Under the pieces are notes generated by a model that saw nothing but the letters and a program-made list of their open reading frames with translations, did no database searches and had not been told where the DNA came from. From assembly GCA_948146395.1 (NCBI GenBank), contig OX411543.1, positions 67,591,474-67,655,473 of the forward strand: DNA of 64,000 nt, read 5' to 3'. Shown in pieces: positions 1-9,466 of this stretch (position 1 is its first letter; the number at the start of each line of letters is the position of its first letter). The position numbers and the translations under genes are program-made. Source of the stretch: Fragum whitleyi (Eukaryota > Mollusca > Bivalvia > Cardiida > Cardiidae).

Positions 1-213
1 ACGACCAAATTTCAATCGTAGGACCTTTCTTGATGTAAAGCTTCTCTGATCTTTTGTCTGTAATGAGTGCGGACTTCATGGTAAAAAGGGCAGCTACTAA
101 TGAAATGTTCCCTGGTTTCTGCTTCAAGGTCACAGACACGGCATGTCGGGTCAACTGTATATTGGTTGAATGCTGCTCGATTTGCTTGGGGCGTATACAT
201 AGGTACCAGTAAG
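1..213 (-). pseudogene. LINE-B ORF2, C-terminal zinc-knuckle end (3' fragment)
   Basis: Read on the minus strand, this is the extreme C-terminal part of a non-LTR retrotransposon ORF2 protein. It contains a C-x2-C-x8-H-x4-C zinc knuckle (CRVC...HFISSC) followed by PFYHEVR, the usual end of APE/RT LINE proteins. It is the missing tail of the LINE whose upstream part resumes at 9467: the sequence reading ...ARLLTG at 9467 continues here as TY.YAP after the hAT element at 214-9458 is removed. The fragment runs off the left edge. The zinc knuckle is seen directly; the reunion with 9467 is inferred from the target duplication. Confidence 0.85.
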
Positions 214-231
214 CAGACCTGGGTTCAATTA

Positions 232-1138
232 TTTCAAAAATTAATTAATTAATTACAATTAAATTGGAAATCTCTACATTAAATTACAATTATAATTACT
301 CACTTTTTACAAAAGTAATTAATTAATTACACTTCTTTTAATAAGTAATTAGTTATGTTCAATTACTTGCCATTCTAAAATTTCAGTCATAAAACGATAG
401 CATATTAGTAAATAAAACCATGCGACAATGGATTAATACCAATCATGAACGTATTGGCAAGTAAGAATTATACTGTATAGAGTCTTTAAGTGTTTCTTAA
501 TTTTACTTACAACAAGAGGACGTGTTATGAGAAAAAGACTTTAAGCTCTGAAGGTCTTTAATTACTAATATGCACTTCTAACGTTCAAAACAATTTAGAA
601 AAAAAATCCCTTTGAATTAGTTTCTCTACTTAAAAGTGTGTGTGACTAAGCTATATACCTTTTCTGAGAATTCGAAAGTTTGTAACAGATAGTTTCTCAA
701 TTCAGGCTGAAACCTTGTTTATGAAAAAGACTGTTAGAGTAACGTCCCCTGCAATGGCGGTCGATGTTTTTTGATCGGGATATTTGACTAACCGATTTTC
801 AGCTTTGCGCCGATATTTTGGAATCTGAACTGAAAAAGCGACGAACGGATTTGAAAGTTATGTTACGGACTTGATATCACTATATTCTCCGGTGCATTTT
901 TGGTGTATATTAGCGTCTTTAAGGACAGTAAACGAGGAGGATTAGTGACTAGTATTGAAGGTTTACAATAGTGAAAATACAAATATATGTAAAGTTTACA
1001 GTTACAGTAAAGAGTTAATCACGAGCTTACTAATACATCCCAATTAACATTGAGCCGCGTCATATGAAAATTGGTCATCAAGAGCACATCAATACTTTAT
1101 TACTTGTTTAATATACCCCGTATACAATTAACCGTGAG
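232..1138. other. No gene; hAT-1 interior grading into LINE-A 5' leader
   Basis: The stretch is AT-rich without any supported coding region. Its left part belongs to hAT-1. Its right part (perhaps from about 700, where G+C rises) is presumably the 5'UTR and internal promoter region of LINE-A, but I could not find the exact LINE-A 5' boundary or a target duplication for it. Confidence 0.5.
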
Positions 1139-2319
1139 ATGGGTATTTCTATCGAAGTCTGGAGAGTTAGAATTGGAACTTTTATTGGAAGGCCGAGAAA
1201 AGTGTTGAATAAAACACAAAATAGTCTGAATACTAACATTAATATTTCTCTTGGCTTGCGAATCCTTCTGTTCTTCCTACTTGTCGTAGAGGGAATCGAG
1301 TCTAACCCAGGACCACCGAAAAAGGCACCAAATAGTAACACAAATAGACAAACGAGAAGCAAATCTCATACTGATCCCCGTGACTCCGATTTGACAAAAA
1401 TGGATCGTTGTCTCAGAATTATCCCAGTGGAAATATAATTGGACAAGATAAATCAAATCAATCAAAAACAATTAGTTCATTTTTTAATCGCGATCAGGGA
1501 CCAAGCTCCACCTAATTTAGAAACATAGAGCCACAGAATGTACAAACACAACAATCACAGGAGAGCGATTATGATTTTGAGGACTGTGAGGATGAATTTC
1601 GGGACAATGATTCTAATGATGAAATTGGTTTTGATTCTGATGTAAAGTCAATCTTATTAGAAATTAGAAAGTATGTGAAGAAAACAAATAAAAAGTTTGA
1701 CAAACTTGAAAAAAGTGTCAATGAGATTAAAGAAGATAATGCAAGATTAAGAAAGGAAAATGAATCCCTTTAAACACAGTCACTCAGCTTAATGAAACCG
1801 TTTCAAGGCTAGAGGGTATGGTCCATGAAAACACGATGAAAAATGATAATTTGGAAGCTCAATCTAGGCGAGACAATCTAAAATTCTTTAATATCCCTGA
1901 AAGCCGAAATGAATCATGGGAACAATGCGAGGACAATGTTAGAGAGGTTATAGAACAGGATCTAGGTCTCGATTCTTCCAGTATAAGCTTTGAAAGGGTG
2001 CATAGGTTGCCGAGTAAATATTCTCCAATGCGGATTATAGCGAAATTTTACCTTTTACAAGTCTAAAGATACAATTCTGAGAAAATACCGGGAGCTCGTT
2101 AAACAAAATAAATCAAATCCAGGGGACACAATCACTGTGAGAATTACAGAGGACTTCACTGCCAGGGTCACTAATGCTAGAACAAAGTTATTTCCCTACA
2201 TGAAACAGAGTATAGACGATGGACACAATGCCTTTTTGAGATACGATAAATTGGTCATAGACGGAGTAGTGCATTGTTATAATGAGGAAACTAAGAAAAT
2301 AGTTCAAGTTAATGAATAG
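1139..2319 (+). pseudogene. LINE-A ORF1 protein (RNA-binding, broken)
   Basis: The first frame (from ATG 1139) gives a short leader, a hydrophobic run ending in a 2A-like motif (see 1244-1315) and a basic, Ser/Asn-rich tract. After a frame change near 1430 comes an acidic region and then a Lys/Glu coiled coil (about 1648-1800). After another frame change near 1765 comes RRDNLKFFNIPE with FERVHRL, the L1-type ORF1 (Transposase_22) RRM. A last shift near 2055 leads to the C-terminal domain (ITVRITEDFTARV...). There is also an in-frame TAA at 1513-1515. So one stop and about three frameshifts break an otherwise recognisable nucleic-acid chaperone that would coat LINE RNA. Domain order is seen; function is known for the family. 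Confidence 0.75.
1244..1315 (+). other. 2A-like ribosome-skipping peptide with hydrophobic leader
   Basis: Residues about 36-59 of LINE-A ORF1 read as a hydrophobic segment running directly into VVEGIESNPGP. The invariant tail of 2A peptides is D-(V/I)-E-x-N-P-G-P; here every position matches except the leading Asp, which is Gly. The predicted skip falls between the Gly codon (1310-1312) and the Pro codon (1313-1315). 2A-like sequences at the start of ORF1 are known in APE-type LINEs of echinoderms, amphioxus and molluscs. The hydrophobic lead-in could alternatively act as a signal sequence. Activity in this copy is inference; the downstream ORF1 is broken. Confidence 0.75.
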
Positions 2320-2373
2320 CGGTCTGGTCAACGCCCCAACATACAAATCATAGACCCAGTTAAAACATTACCT

Positions 2374-5300
2374 ATGGACCTTAAAATTTGTTCTTTTAAT
2401 ATAAAAGGCTTATATAAATATATAAATGACCCTGAATTTAATACTTATTGCCAATCTTTTGATATTGTATCGCTGGTTGAAACATGGAAAACAACTGAGA
2501 AAAAATATTCAATTAATCTCAATTGTTTTACCGAGTTCAATTATATCAGAAAGAAAAGTAAACATGCAATTAGGGGATCAGGTGGAATAACCGTTCTCAT
2601 ACGTAATGATCTGTTAAAAAGTAAAGTCATTCGTCGAATTTGTACCGAATTATCTGAGGTAGTTGTATTTTTTATAGAGAAGAAACATTTTGATGTTGAG
2701 TTTGATATTATTTTAATGTTTCTTTATATTTCCCCTGAAAATTCAACATTTTATAAAGACAATGAAAATGGTATTGAATTATTGAGTGAAAAGATTATGC
2801 ACGTATCTTCGGTTTATCCAAATGCGAGATTATTACTTGCAGGTGATTTTAATGCACGAACAGGCTGCATTGATGACTTTATAGAAAATGATGATATCAG
2901 TCATGTTTTTGATTGTAATGTTGATTATCCATCTGATATATTTAATCTGAAGAGGAAGTCGAAAGACAATACTGTTAATGATTACGGATTATCCATGATA
3001 GATATGTGCAAAACCTTTAACATACATATTGGTAATGGTAGATTGGGTAAAGATAATAACGGAGAATTTACATGTACGGCAAATGATGGGAAATGTATTG
3101 TAGATTATTGTATTCTTTCGCCCAACATATTTCCGTATGTATCTAATTTCTATGTTGACGACGAAACCTTTTCCGATCATTTCCCTTTAGTATTACACAT
3201 CACATTAAAAAAGATTGATTTTGAATTAATTGAAAATAAGCATGATAATGTCACTATGTCGAAATTCTGTTTTTACAAATGGGATGAAAGTAAAAAAGAT
3301 GACTTTCTATTTAAATTTAACGATCATTTTACACGTTTCTGTGATAAACTTAAGACAGATAATTTAGATAATGTGAATCAAACTCTGAGTAAATTTTGTG
3401 AGATTTTCAAGCGTTCTGGAGACAAAATGAAATGTAAAGAATATAAACATTTTGACAAATTTATCTCCGGTCAACCAAAATGGTGGGATGAAAGTTGTTC
3501 CAGATTAAAAATTGATGAAAAATTAAAATTACGGAAATTTAGAAATTCAAATGTTAAAGACGACTGTCTGCATTTTAGATCCGCTAGGAACTTATTCAAA
3601 GCAAAATGCAGAAGTAATCGACTTAGGTTTTAACGAATGAATAGGGATAAATTATTCTCGGTAAGAAAGAATCCTAAAGAGTTTTGGAAAACTATAAAAT
3701 TGAACTATAAAACCAAGGATACCGATTATAATAAAATATCTAACAGCGAGTGGTTTTCATACTTTAAAGGACTTTACGAACAAAATTCATTGACTCAAAA
3801 TCAAAATATATTGTCTCATATTATTTGCATAAATGATTGCACTGAACTGAATAAAGAAACAACATTACAAGAAGTTATCAAAAGCGTTAAACAATTAAAT
3901 TCTGGTAAATCACCCGGACCAGATGGCTTATGTTCAGAAATGTATAAAGAAACCTGTTCAATTATTAGCCCGTTCCTCTGTAGAATATTCAATATAATAT
4001 TCAATAGTGGCGCATATCCAAACAGTTGGAGTAAAAGAATTATAGTACCAGTTCATAAAAAAGGCCCGAAAGATAATCCAAATAACTTCCGAGGCATATC
4101 TCTTACTAGCAGTATCAGTAAAATATTTATAAGTGTTCTCACTGAAAGGTTGAATTCATGGGTCGAAAAATACAAAGTTATTCATGAGGCCCAAGCAGGG
4201 TTCAGGAATGGGTACAGTGTTACCGATAATACGTTTACGTTACAATGTTTAGTTCAGAAATACCTATCAAAAAGAAAGGGCAGATTCTATTGTTTATTCG
4301 TTGACTTTAGTAAAGCATTCGATAGTATTAATCATGATAAATTATGGGACTCTTTGGCTAGAAAAGGAATAGGCGGACTATTTTTAAATAAATTTAAATC
4401 AATGTACGCACAGTTACAGTCAGCAGTTAAATCACATGATAATCATCTTATAACACAGTTTTTCGCTTGTCAAATAGGTACTAGACAGGGTTGTCTAAGT
4501 TCTCCCAAAATATTTTCTCTGTTTATTAATGACCTTATAGAGTTGTTAAAAAATCGATGTGGATCAGGAATCTTCTTAAATAATGAAATCGATGACATTT
4601 TAGCTTTATTATTTGCTGATGACGTTGCAAGTATATCTGATACAGTTAAGGGACTCCAAAAGCAAATAAATGTCATAGAGGAATTTTGTGATGCAACTGG
4701 AATGCAAATTATTTAAGATAAAACAAAAATAATTGTTTTTAGGAATGGTGGTATAGTTAATAAACATGAAATTTGGCACTATAAGGGCCGCGAAATTAAC
4801 ACGACTTACTACAAATATCTAGGCACAATCTTCAGCAGTCGTCTGTGTTGGTCTAAAGCTTTAGAAACACAAGCCTCTCAGGCTAGAAAAGCATGCTTCA
4901 GTATTTATAGTTATCAAAAGAAATTTGGTTATTTTAAGGCAATTGATGCATTCAAACTTTTTGATGCCATGGTTACACCAATACTCTGCTTTGGCTCAGA
5001 GATATGGGGCTACCGTTATTATGATATTATTGAAAGAGTCCATGTCCAATTTTGCAAACGTTTATGTTGCCTTAATAATAACACAGCCGATTATCTTGTT
5101 CTAGGAGAGTGTGGAAGATATCCACTTTCTATTCACTATATAACACGATGTATAAAATACTGGACTCGCTTGATATCTATGCCTAATCACAGATACCCGA
5201 AACAAAGTTATAACATGCTGCGTTCTTTAGAAGAAGCAGGGAGAAAAAACTGGGTTTCAAACATCAAACAATTGCTTTTCGAAAATGGTTTTGGACACGC

Positions 5301-5820
5301 TTGGATTACTAATGAATTAGGTGATACACGCGCATTTGTTAAGCTATTCAAGAGTAAACTTTTAGATATTTCATTACAAAACTGGTTCTCAAAAGTTCGA
5401 TGTTCTTCAAAGGCGTATTATTATAGAGAATTTAAAACCCTACTCGATCCAGAACGTTACCTTGAAATTGATATGTCCTTTATCCTTAGACGAACTCTAG
5501 CAAATTTTAGATGTTCAAATCATCAATTAGAAATTGAAACGGGCAGATATGAACTAATTGATAAACAGTTTCAAATTTGCAAACTTCGTTTAAATAACAA
5601 TATTTACACAATAGAAGATGAATATCACTTCCTCTTACTTTGTCCTTACTATGAGGATTTACGTAAAATATATTTTCCAAAAGTGTGGCTTAATTCATTG
5701 CCTACAAAAGAATTATATTTTGTTATAATGCAATGCCAAAATGACAAATTATTACTTAATTTATCAAAGTATCTATCATCAGCATTTAAAGTTCGCCAAA
5801 CACGATTAGAAGAATTATAA
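2374..5820 (+). pseudogene. LINE-A ORF2: AP endonuclease + reverse transcriptase
   Basis: One frame of 1149 codons, interrupted only by two in-frame TAA codons (3631-3633 and 4714-4716). The N-terminal endonuclease keeps CSFNIKGL, the catalytic Glu in VSLVETWK, LLAGDFNARTG, IVDYCILSPN and the terminal SDHFPLVL (residues about 5-275). The reverse transcriptase keeps GKSPGPDG, IIVPVHKKGPKDNPNNFRGI, AQAGFRNG, FVDFSKAFDSINHDKLW, GTRQGCLSSP and the catalytic LFADDVAS box (about residues 510-770). YYKYLGTIF and a C-terminal HFLLLCPYY zinc-binding remnant follow. It would nick target DNA and copy LINE RNA. No frameshift is seen, so this is a young or recently inactivated copy. Confidence 0.9.
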
Positions 5821-5975
5821 GTGTTAATTGACTGAATTCTTAATCTTTTAAACTTTCATTTTTATCAAGTAAAACTAATTTCAATGTAGAATTCCTAAAA
5901 ATACATTTTTTATTCTATACATGTATTTATAAATCTATGATTAAATGCTACACAACAAGCTATTAAATTGTTTAA

Positions 5976-6952
5976 GGTTCATGTAAAGTGTTTGAGACCC
6001 AATTTTAAGGGCATTCATTTGCCAAGAAAAAGCAGTATGTCCAGGAATATTATATATCAAAATGAAGCTATTTTTTAGCACAAACAGTTGAAAAACATAA
6101 GACTGTTATAACTATAGCGGTATAGCCAAAACATAGTGGAAAAGGGTCATTTTGTACAGAACAAGCAACTGCATGACTGTTAGATAAAATTGGCTCATAT
6201 TTTCGAAAAGTCTAGCCTATAGTACCATCCAGGTAGTGCTACAACCATTGGTATAAAACTCAGCCCCAAAACGTAGTTATGCAAGCAATTTATTTTGACA
6301 TATTTTATAAACACATATGTCATGTATGTCATTCTAATTTTGAAAACGTGTAGATCTTTTTAGGGTATGGTGTGTTATCACAAATAACTTTATCATAAAT
6401 AGACATTAATTGTTTATATACCTGTAAGGTTGTTTAGCAATATATCAATTTCTATTTCACAGAATGATAAATATATAGTAATATTGTAGATCATTGAATT
6501 AAAAAAAACTATAATTTGAAATAAATCTCAGAAAATATTTCAAAATATTATGGTGTGATGTTGCACCATACCTTACATCTATTTTGAAAACAGACCAAAC
6601 GGGTTTGACATGAATGTTGACAAAATAAATGGAAATTGATTGTTTCAAAAGAGGCTTTTGAGACGGAGTTTTATATCTAAGGTTGTAGCACTACCTGGAT
6701 GGTACTTCAGACTGTTCTTTGTTAAAATACGGGGCAATTCTATGCAACCGTCATGCAGTTGCTTGTTCTGTACAAAATGACCCTTTTCCACAATGTTTTG
6801 GCTATACCGCTATAGCTATGGCGGTGTTATGTTTCCTAACTGCTTGTGCTCACGAATAGCTTCATTTTGATATATAATATACCTGGACATACTGCTTTTT
6901 CTTGGCTAATGAAGTGCCCTAAATATTGGGTCTCAAACACTTTACATGAACC
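5976..6952. mobile_element. 977-bp TTAA-flanked element with ~300-bp inverted arms
   Basis: The left end GGTTCATGTAAAGTGTTTGA is mirrored at the right end by TCAAACACTTTACATGAACC, and the tetranucleotide TTAA flanks both sides (5972-5975, 6953-6956). The inverted arms extend about 300 bp (roughly 5976-6275 against 6655-6952) with scattered differences, leaving a ~380 bp AT-rich centre. No coding sequence is seen. TTAA duplications belong to piggyBac and Kolobok-type transposons; which one is not decided here. It lies in the 3'UTR of LINE-A. Confidence 0.8.
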
Positions 6953-7265
6953 TTAACAATGCCATGATATTTACTGTAAGTGAAATACTAGTAATCATTT
7001 ACATTTCTCAGTGACTATTATTAAATAGTTTTAAGAGGATTGTGTTGATGATGGTGGAATTTCAGATAAAAATAGAAAATATCCAAATCTAGTAAATAAT
7101 AACAACAAGAGCCGTCAGAGACGGATTATGCGCCCCGAATAAGGCATAGTCACAAAAACAAGAGCCATGTTGGACATGGACATCCCCCGCCACAAAAGCT
7201 TGATAGTAAACTGAAGCCTAATAAATTAAAGATTCTTTTGTACTGTCAGAGATTTACCTCCTATT

Positions 7266-8036
7266 AAATGTATTAAAAATAACAAAGGGCAATAACTCCA
7301 AAATTATGCAAGCAAGAGTTATAGTTCTGGTGTATTGCACTTCTCCTTCATGAGATCTATCCACCTATAAAGTTACAAGTTGATAGCTATCATTCTTTAG
7401 GAGATATGCTCCAGACAAAATTCAAGTATCAAAAATAACAAAGGGCAATAACTGCAAAATTATGCAAGTAAGAGTTGTAGTTCTTGTGCACTGCACTTCT
7501 CCTCCATGAGATCAATCCACCCATAAATGTTCAAGTTGATAGCTATTATACTTTAGGAGATATGCTCCAGATATAATCTAAGTATAAAAAATAACAAAGG
7601 GCAGTAACTCCAAAATTATGCAAGCAAGAGTTGTAGTCCTTGTGCATAGCACTTCTCCTCCATGAGATCTTTCCACCCATAAAGTTTCAAGTTGATAGCT
7701 ATTTTACTTTAGGAGATATGCTCCAGACATAATCTAAGTATCAAAAATAACAAAGGGCAGTAACTCCAAAATTATGCAAGCAAGAGTTGTAGTCCTTGTG
7801 CATAGCACTTCTCCTCCATGAGATCTTTCCACCCATAAAGTTTCAAGTTGATAGCTATTTTACTTTAGGAGATATGCTCCAGACATAATCTAAGTATCAA
7901 AAATAACAAAGGGCAATAACTCCAAAATTATGCAAGCAAGAGTTGTAGTTCTTGTGCACTGCACTTCTCCTCCATAAGGTCTATCCACCCATAAAGTTTC
8001 AAGTTGATAGCTATTATACTTTAGGAGATATGCTCT
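7266..8036 (-). repeat. Five tandem ~156-bp units (C-family array)
   Basis: The word AATAACAAAGGGCA recurs at about 7275, 7433, 7589, 7744 and 7899, that is every 155-158 bp, each followed by CTCCAAAATTATGCAAG or close variants and AGTTGATAGCTAT. Related units in the opposite orientation occur at 62525-62990 and, more diverged, at 46260-47078. This is non-coding. Confidence 0.85.
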
Positions 8037-8547
8037 GTGGTCAGATTTCAAAGACTCAAATAAGCTGTTATCTTATACAGCTAACATAAAGGTAACAAAC
8101 ATTAAACCCCCTTTTTGTAAGACATATTTTAAGACAGAAATTTCAAATAGTTTAGGTTAAAGAGCACCTGATTTGCTACTCAAATATGAAATTTCATCCA
8201 ATTCTGAGCATAAGACTAGGAGAAATGAAAGAATAACTGTAATTTACGCGCTTACATAAAGGTAACAAACAATAAGCCCCCTTTTTCCATGATATATTTT
8301 TTTACGTTGATTTCAAATTGTTTATAGTAAAGGGCATCTGATTTGCTACACAAATATGAAATTTCACTAAATTCTGACTGTTAGACTAGGAGAAATTTGG
8401 GAAAAACTGTTTTTTACCCTAAGTCCCCTTTTCCCGTGACGAGGCCTCAAATCATAAAACCGTCACAGATGCATCATCACTATAACATAGGGAGTTCACA
8501 TGGTAAGTTTCATTTAATTTGGCCCAGGGGTTATGGAGAAATAGGTG

Positions 8548-8603
8548 GGGACGGACGGACGGACGGACGGACGGAATTACGGACGTACGGACGGACGGAC
8601 AGA
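8548..8603. repeat. (GGAC)n microsatellite
   Basis: An imperfect GGAC tetranucleotide run, broken once by GAATTACGGACGTA. It is the microsatellite block of the C1 element; on the element's own strand it reads (TCCG)n. Confidence 0.9.
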
Positions 8604-8782
8604 CAAAGCGGCGGCTATATGCTCTCCCTTCGGGGAGCATAAAAACATGAATCAAACAACAGTAAGCTATAAAAATTGCAGGAATATGTTACTCTCTATG
8701 AATATATATGCTCTGTTTGTATGATATTATGGGCCGGTGGCCTAAATTATTCGCAAATAAATTTGTTCATTGTTCATTGTTC

Positions 8783-9023
8783 AAGGAAAAAATGTACTTT
8801 TCTTCCATTGAGCATGTGCTAGATATATAATGATTTTCACATTTTACCTGGATATCTTTTCAATACATGAAATACCTTGGAAACTTAAGTTTTGTGTGTA
8901 AATTTTGCTTAATTTGTATGCAAGTATGATTCTAATTTAAAAAGTGATGAAACATTAGAAAATATTTCATATCTCACTACCTAAGGCACTAAGTGGTAAC
9001 TGAATTTATAAAAATCTATCACA
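8783..9023. other. hAT-1 right interior, no gene
   Basis: AT-rich sequence after the LINE-A heptamer tail and before the tandem duplication begins. I see nothing coding in it. It belongs to the right arm of hAT-1. Confidence 0.5.
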
Positions 9024-9466
9024 AAACAGCATTGTCTAAGGTGGCATCTTAAAAAACAAGTAGATCCCCAAATGATAACAATAAAGGATTAACACCTAGT
9101 TAGGACAGGCCATTATTTGTCATTTAGCCTAATCTATCAACACACGATCCAAATGTGTGTAAATAGCACCTGTTTGAAATTAGATAGAGTAAAAAGGTTA
9201 CTTATTTTTGGCAAAAAAATCTTTGAAGTTTGCATGGGTCTGTAAAAATCTGTATAAACTAGACCTCTATGTTGTATAGGGAGTAATTGAAATAATTGAA
9301 AATAATAGTAAAATATTTTGCAAATTTGGCCCTAGTAATTAATAAATTGCAAATAAAGTAATTGATTTTGAACTCAATTACTAATTATTTTCAATTATTT
9401 AAAACTTTGTAATTAATTATAATTAATTAAATTATAATTGTAATTGAAACCAGGTCTGCCAGTAAG

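Larger units (their letters stand above)
7106..8642 (-). mobile_element. C1: tandem-repeat non-autonomous element (hairpin / TCCG / 156-bp repeats)
   Basis: Read on the minus strand the element starts after a T-run at about 8642 with a hairpin (ATGCTCCCC-GAA-GGGAGAGCAT). A (TCCG)n microsatellite (8548-8603), a body, and five ~156-bp repeats follow. It ends in a hairpin (CCATGTCCAACATGG) directly followed by CTCTTG (7159-7164) and a T-run. A second truncated 3' end of the same kind (CCGTCTCTGACGG then CTCTTG) lies beside it at 7106-7128. There is no coding capacity. The plan matches the class described at 47079-48097. Confidence 0.7.
1139..8782 (+). mobile_element. LINE-A: near-complete APE-type non-LTR retrotransposon
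   Basis: This has a two-ORF organisation: ORF1 with a 2A-like start, coiled coil and L1-type RNA-binding domain (1139-2319), a 54-nt spacer, ORF2 with AP-endonuclease and reverse transcriptase (2374-5820), then a long 3'UTR. The 3'UTR is cut by two insertions (5976-6952 and about 7106-8642). It ends with a GC-rich hairpin GGGCCGGTGGCC (8731-8742) and a heptamer tail (TTGTTCA)n at 8763-8782, the kind of short-repeat 3' end seen in CR1/L2-like LINEs instead of poly(A). The 5' limit is unknown. The whole copy sits inside hAT-1. Clade assignment (CR1/L2-like) is inference. Confidence 0.8.
214..9458. mobile_element. hAT-1: 9.2 kb hAT-type insertion with 8-bp target duplication
   Basis: The ends are inverted: CAGACCTGGGTTCAATTA at 214-231 and TAATTGAAACCAGGTCTG at 9441-9458. 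Each is flanked by the same 8 bp, CCAGTAAG (206-213 and 9459-9466). The CAG...CTG termini and 8-bp duplication are the hAT signature. The subterminal ~200 bp on each side are very AT-rich (repeated TTAATTAA). No transposase is visible inside, so the element is non-autonomous. Most of its length is later insertions: LINE-A (to 8782), a TTAA-flanked element and a tandem-repeat element. The hAT remnant proper is therefore probably only 214 to somewhere before 1139, plus about 8783-9458. It interrupts the zinc-knuckle region of LINE-B. Confidence 0.85.

Noticed and set aside
1108..1362. Reverse-strand frame overlapping LINE-A ORF1 start
   Set aside because: It is a shadow of the plus-strand ORF1; no domain.
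7266..8036. CRISPR-like repeat array
   Set aside because: The units are contiguous ~156-bp tandem repeats without unique spacers, in eukaryotic DNA.
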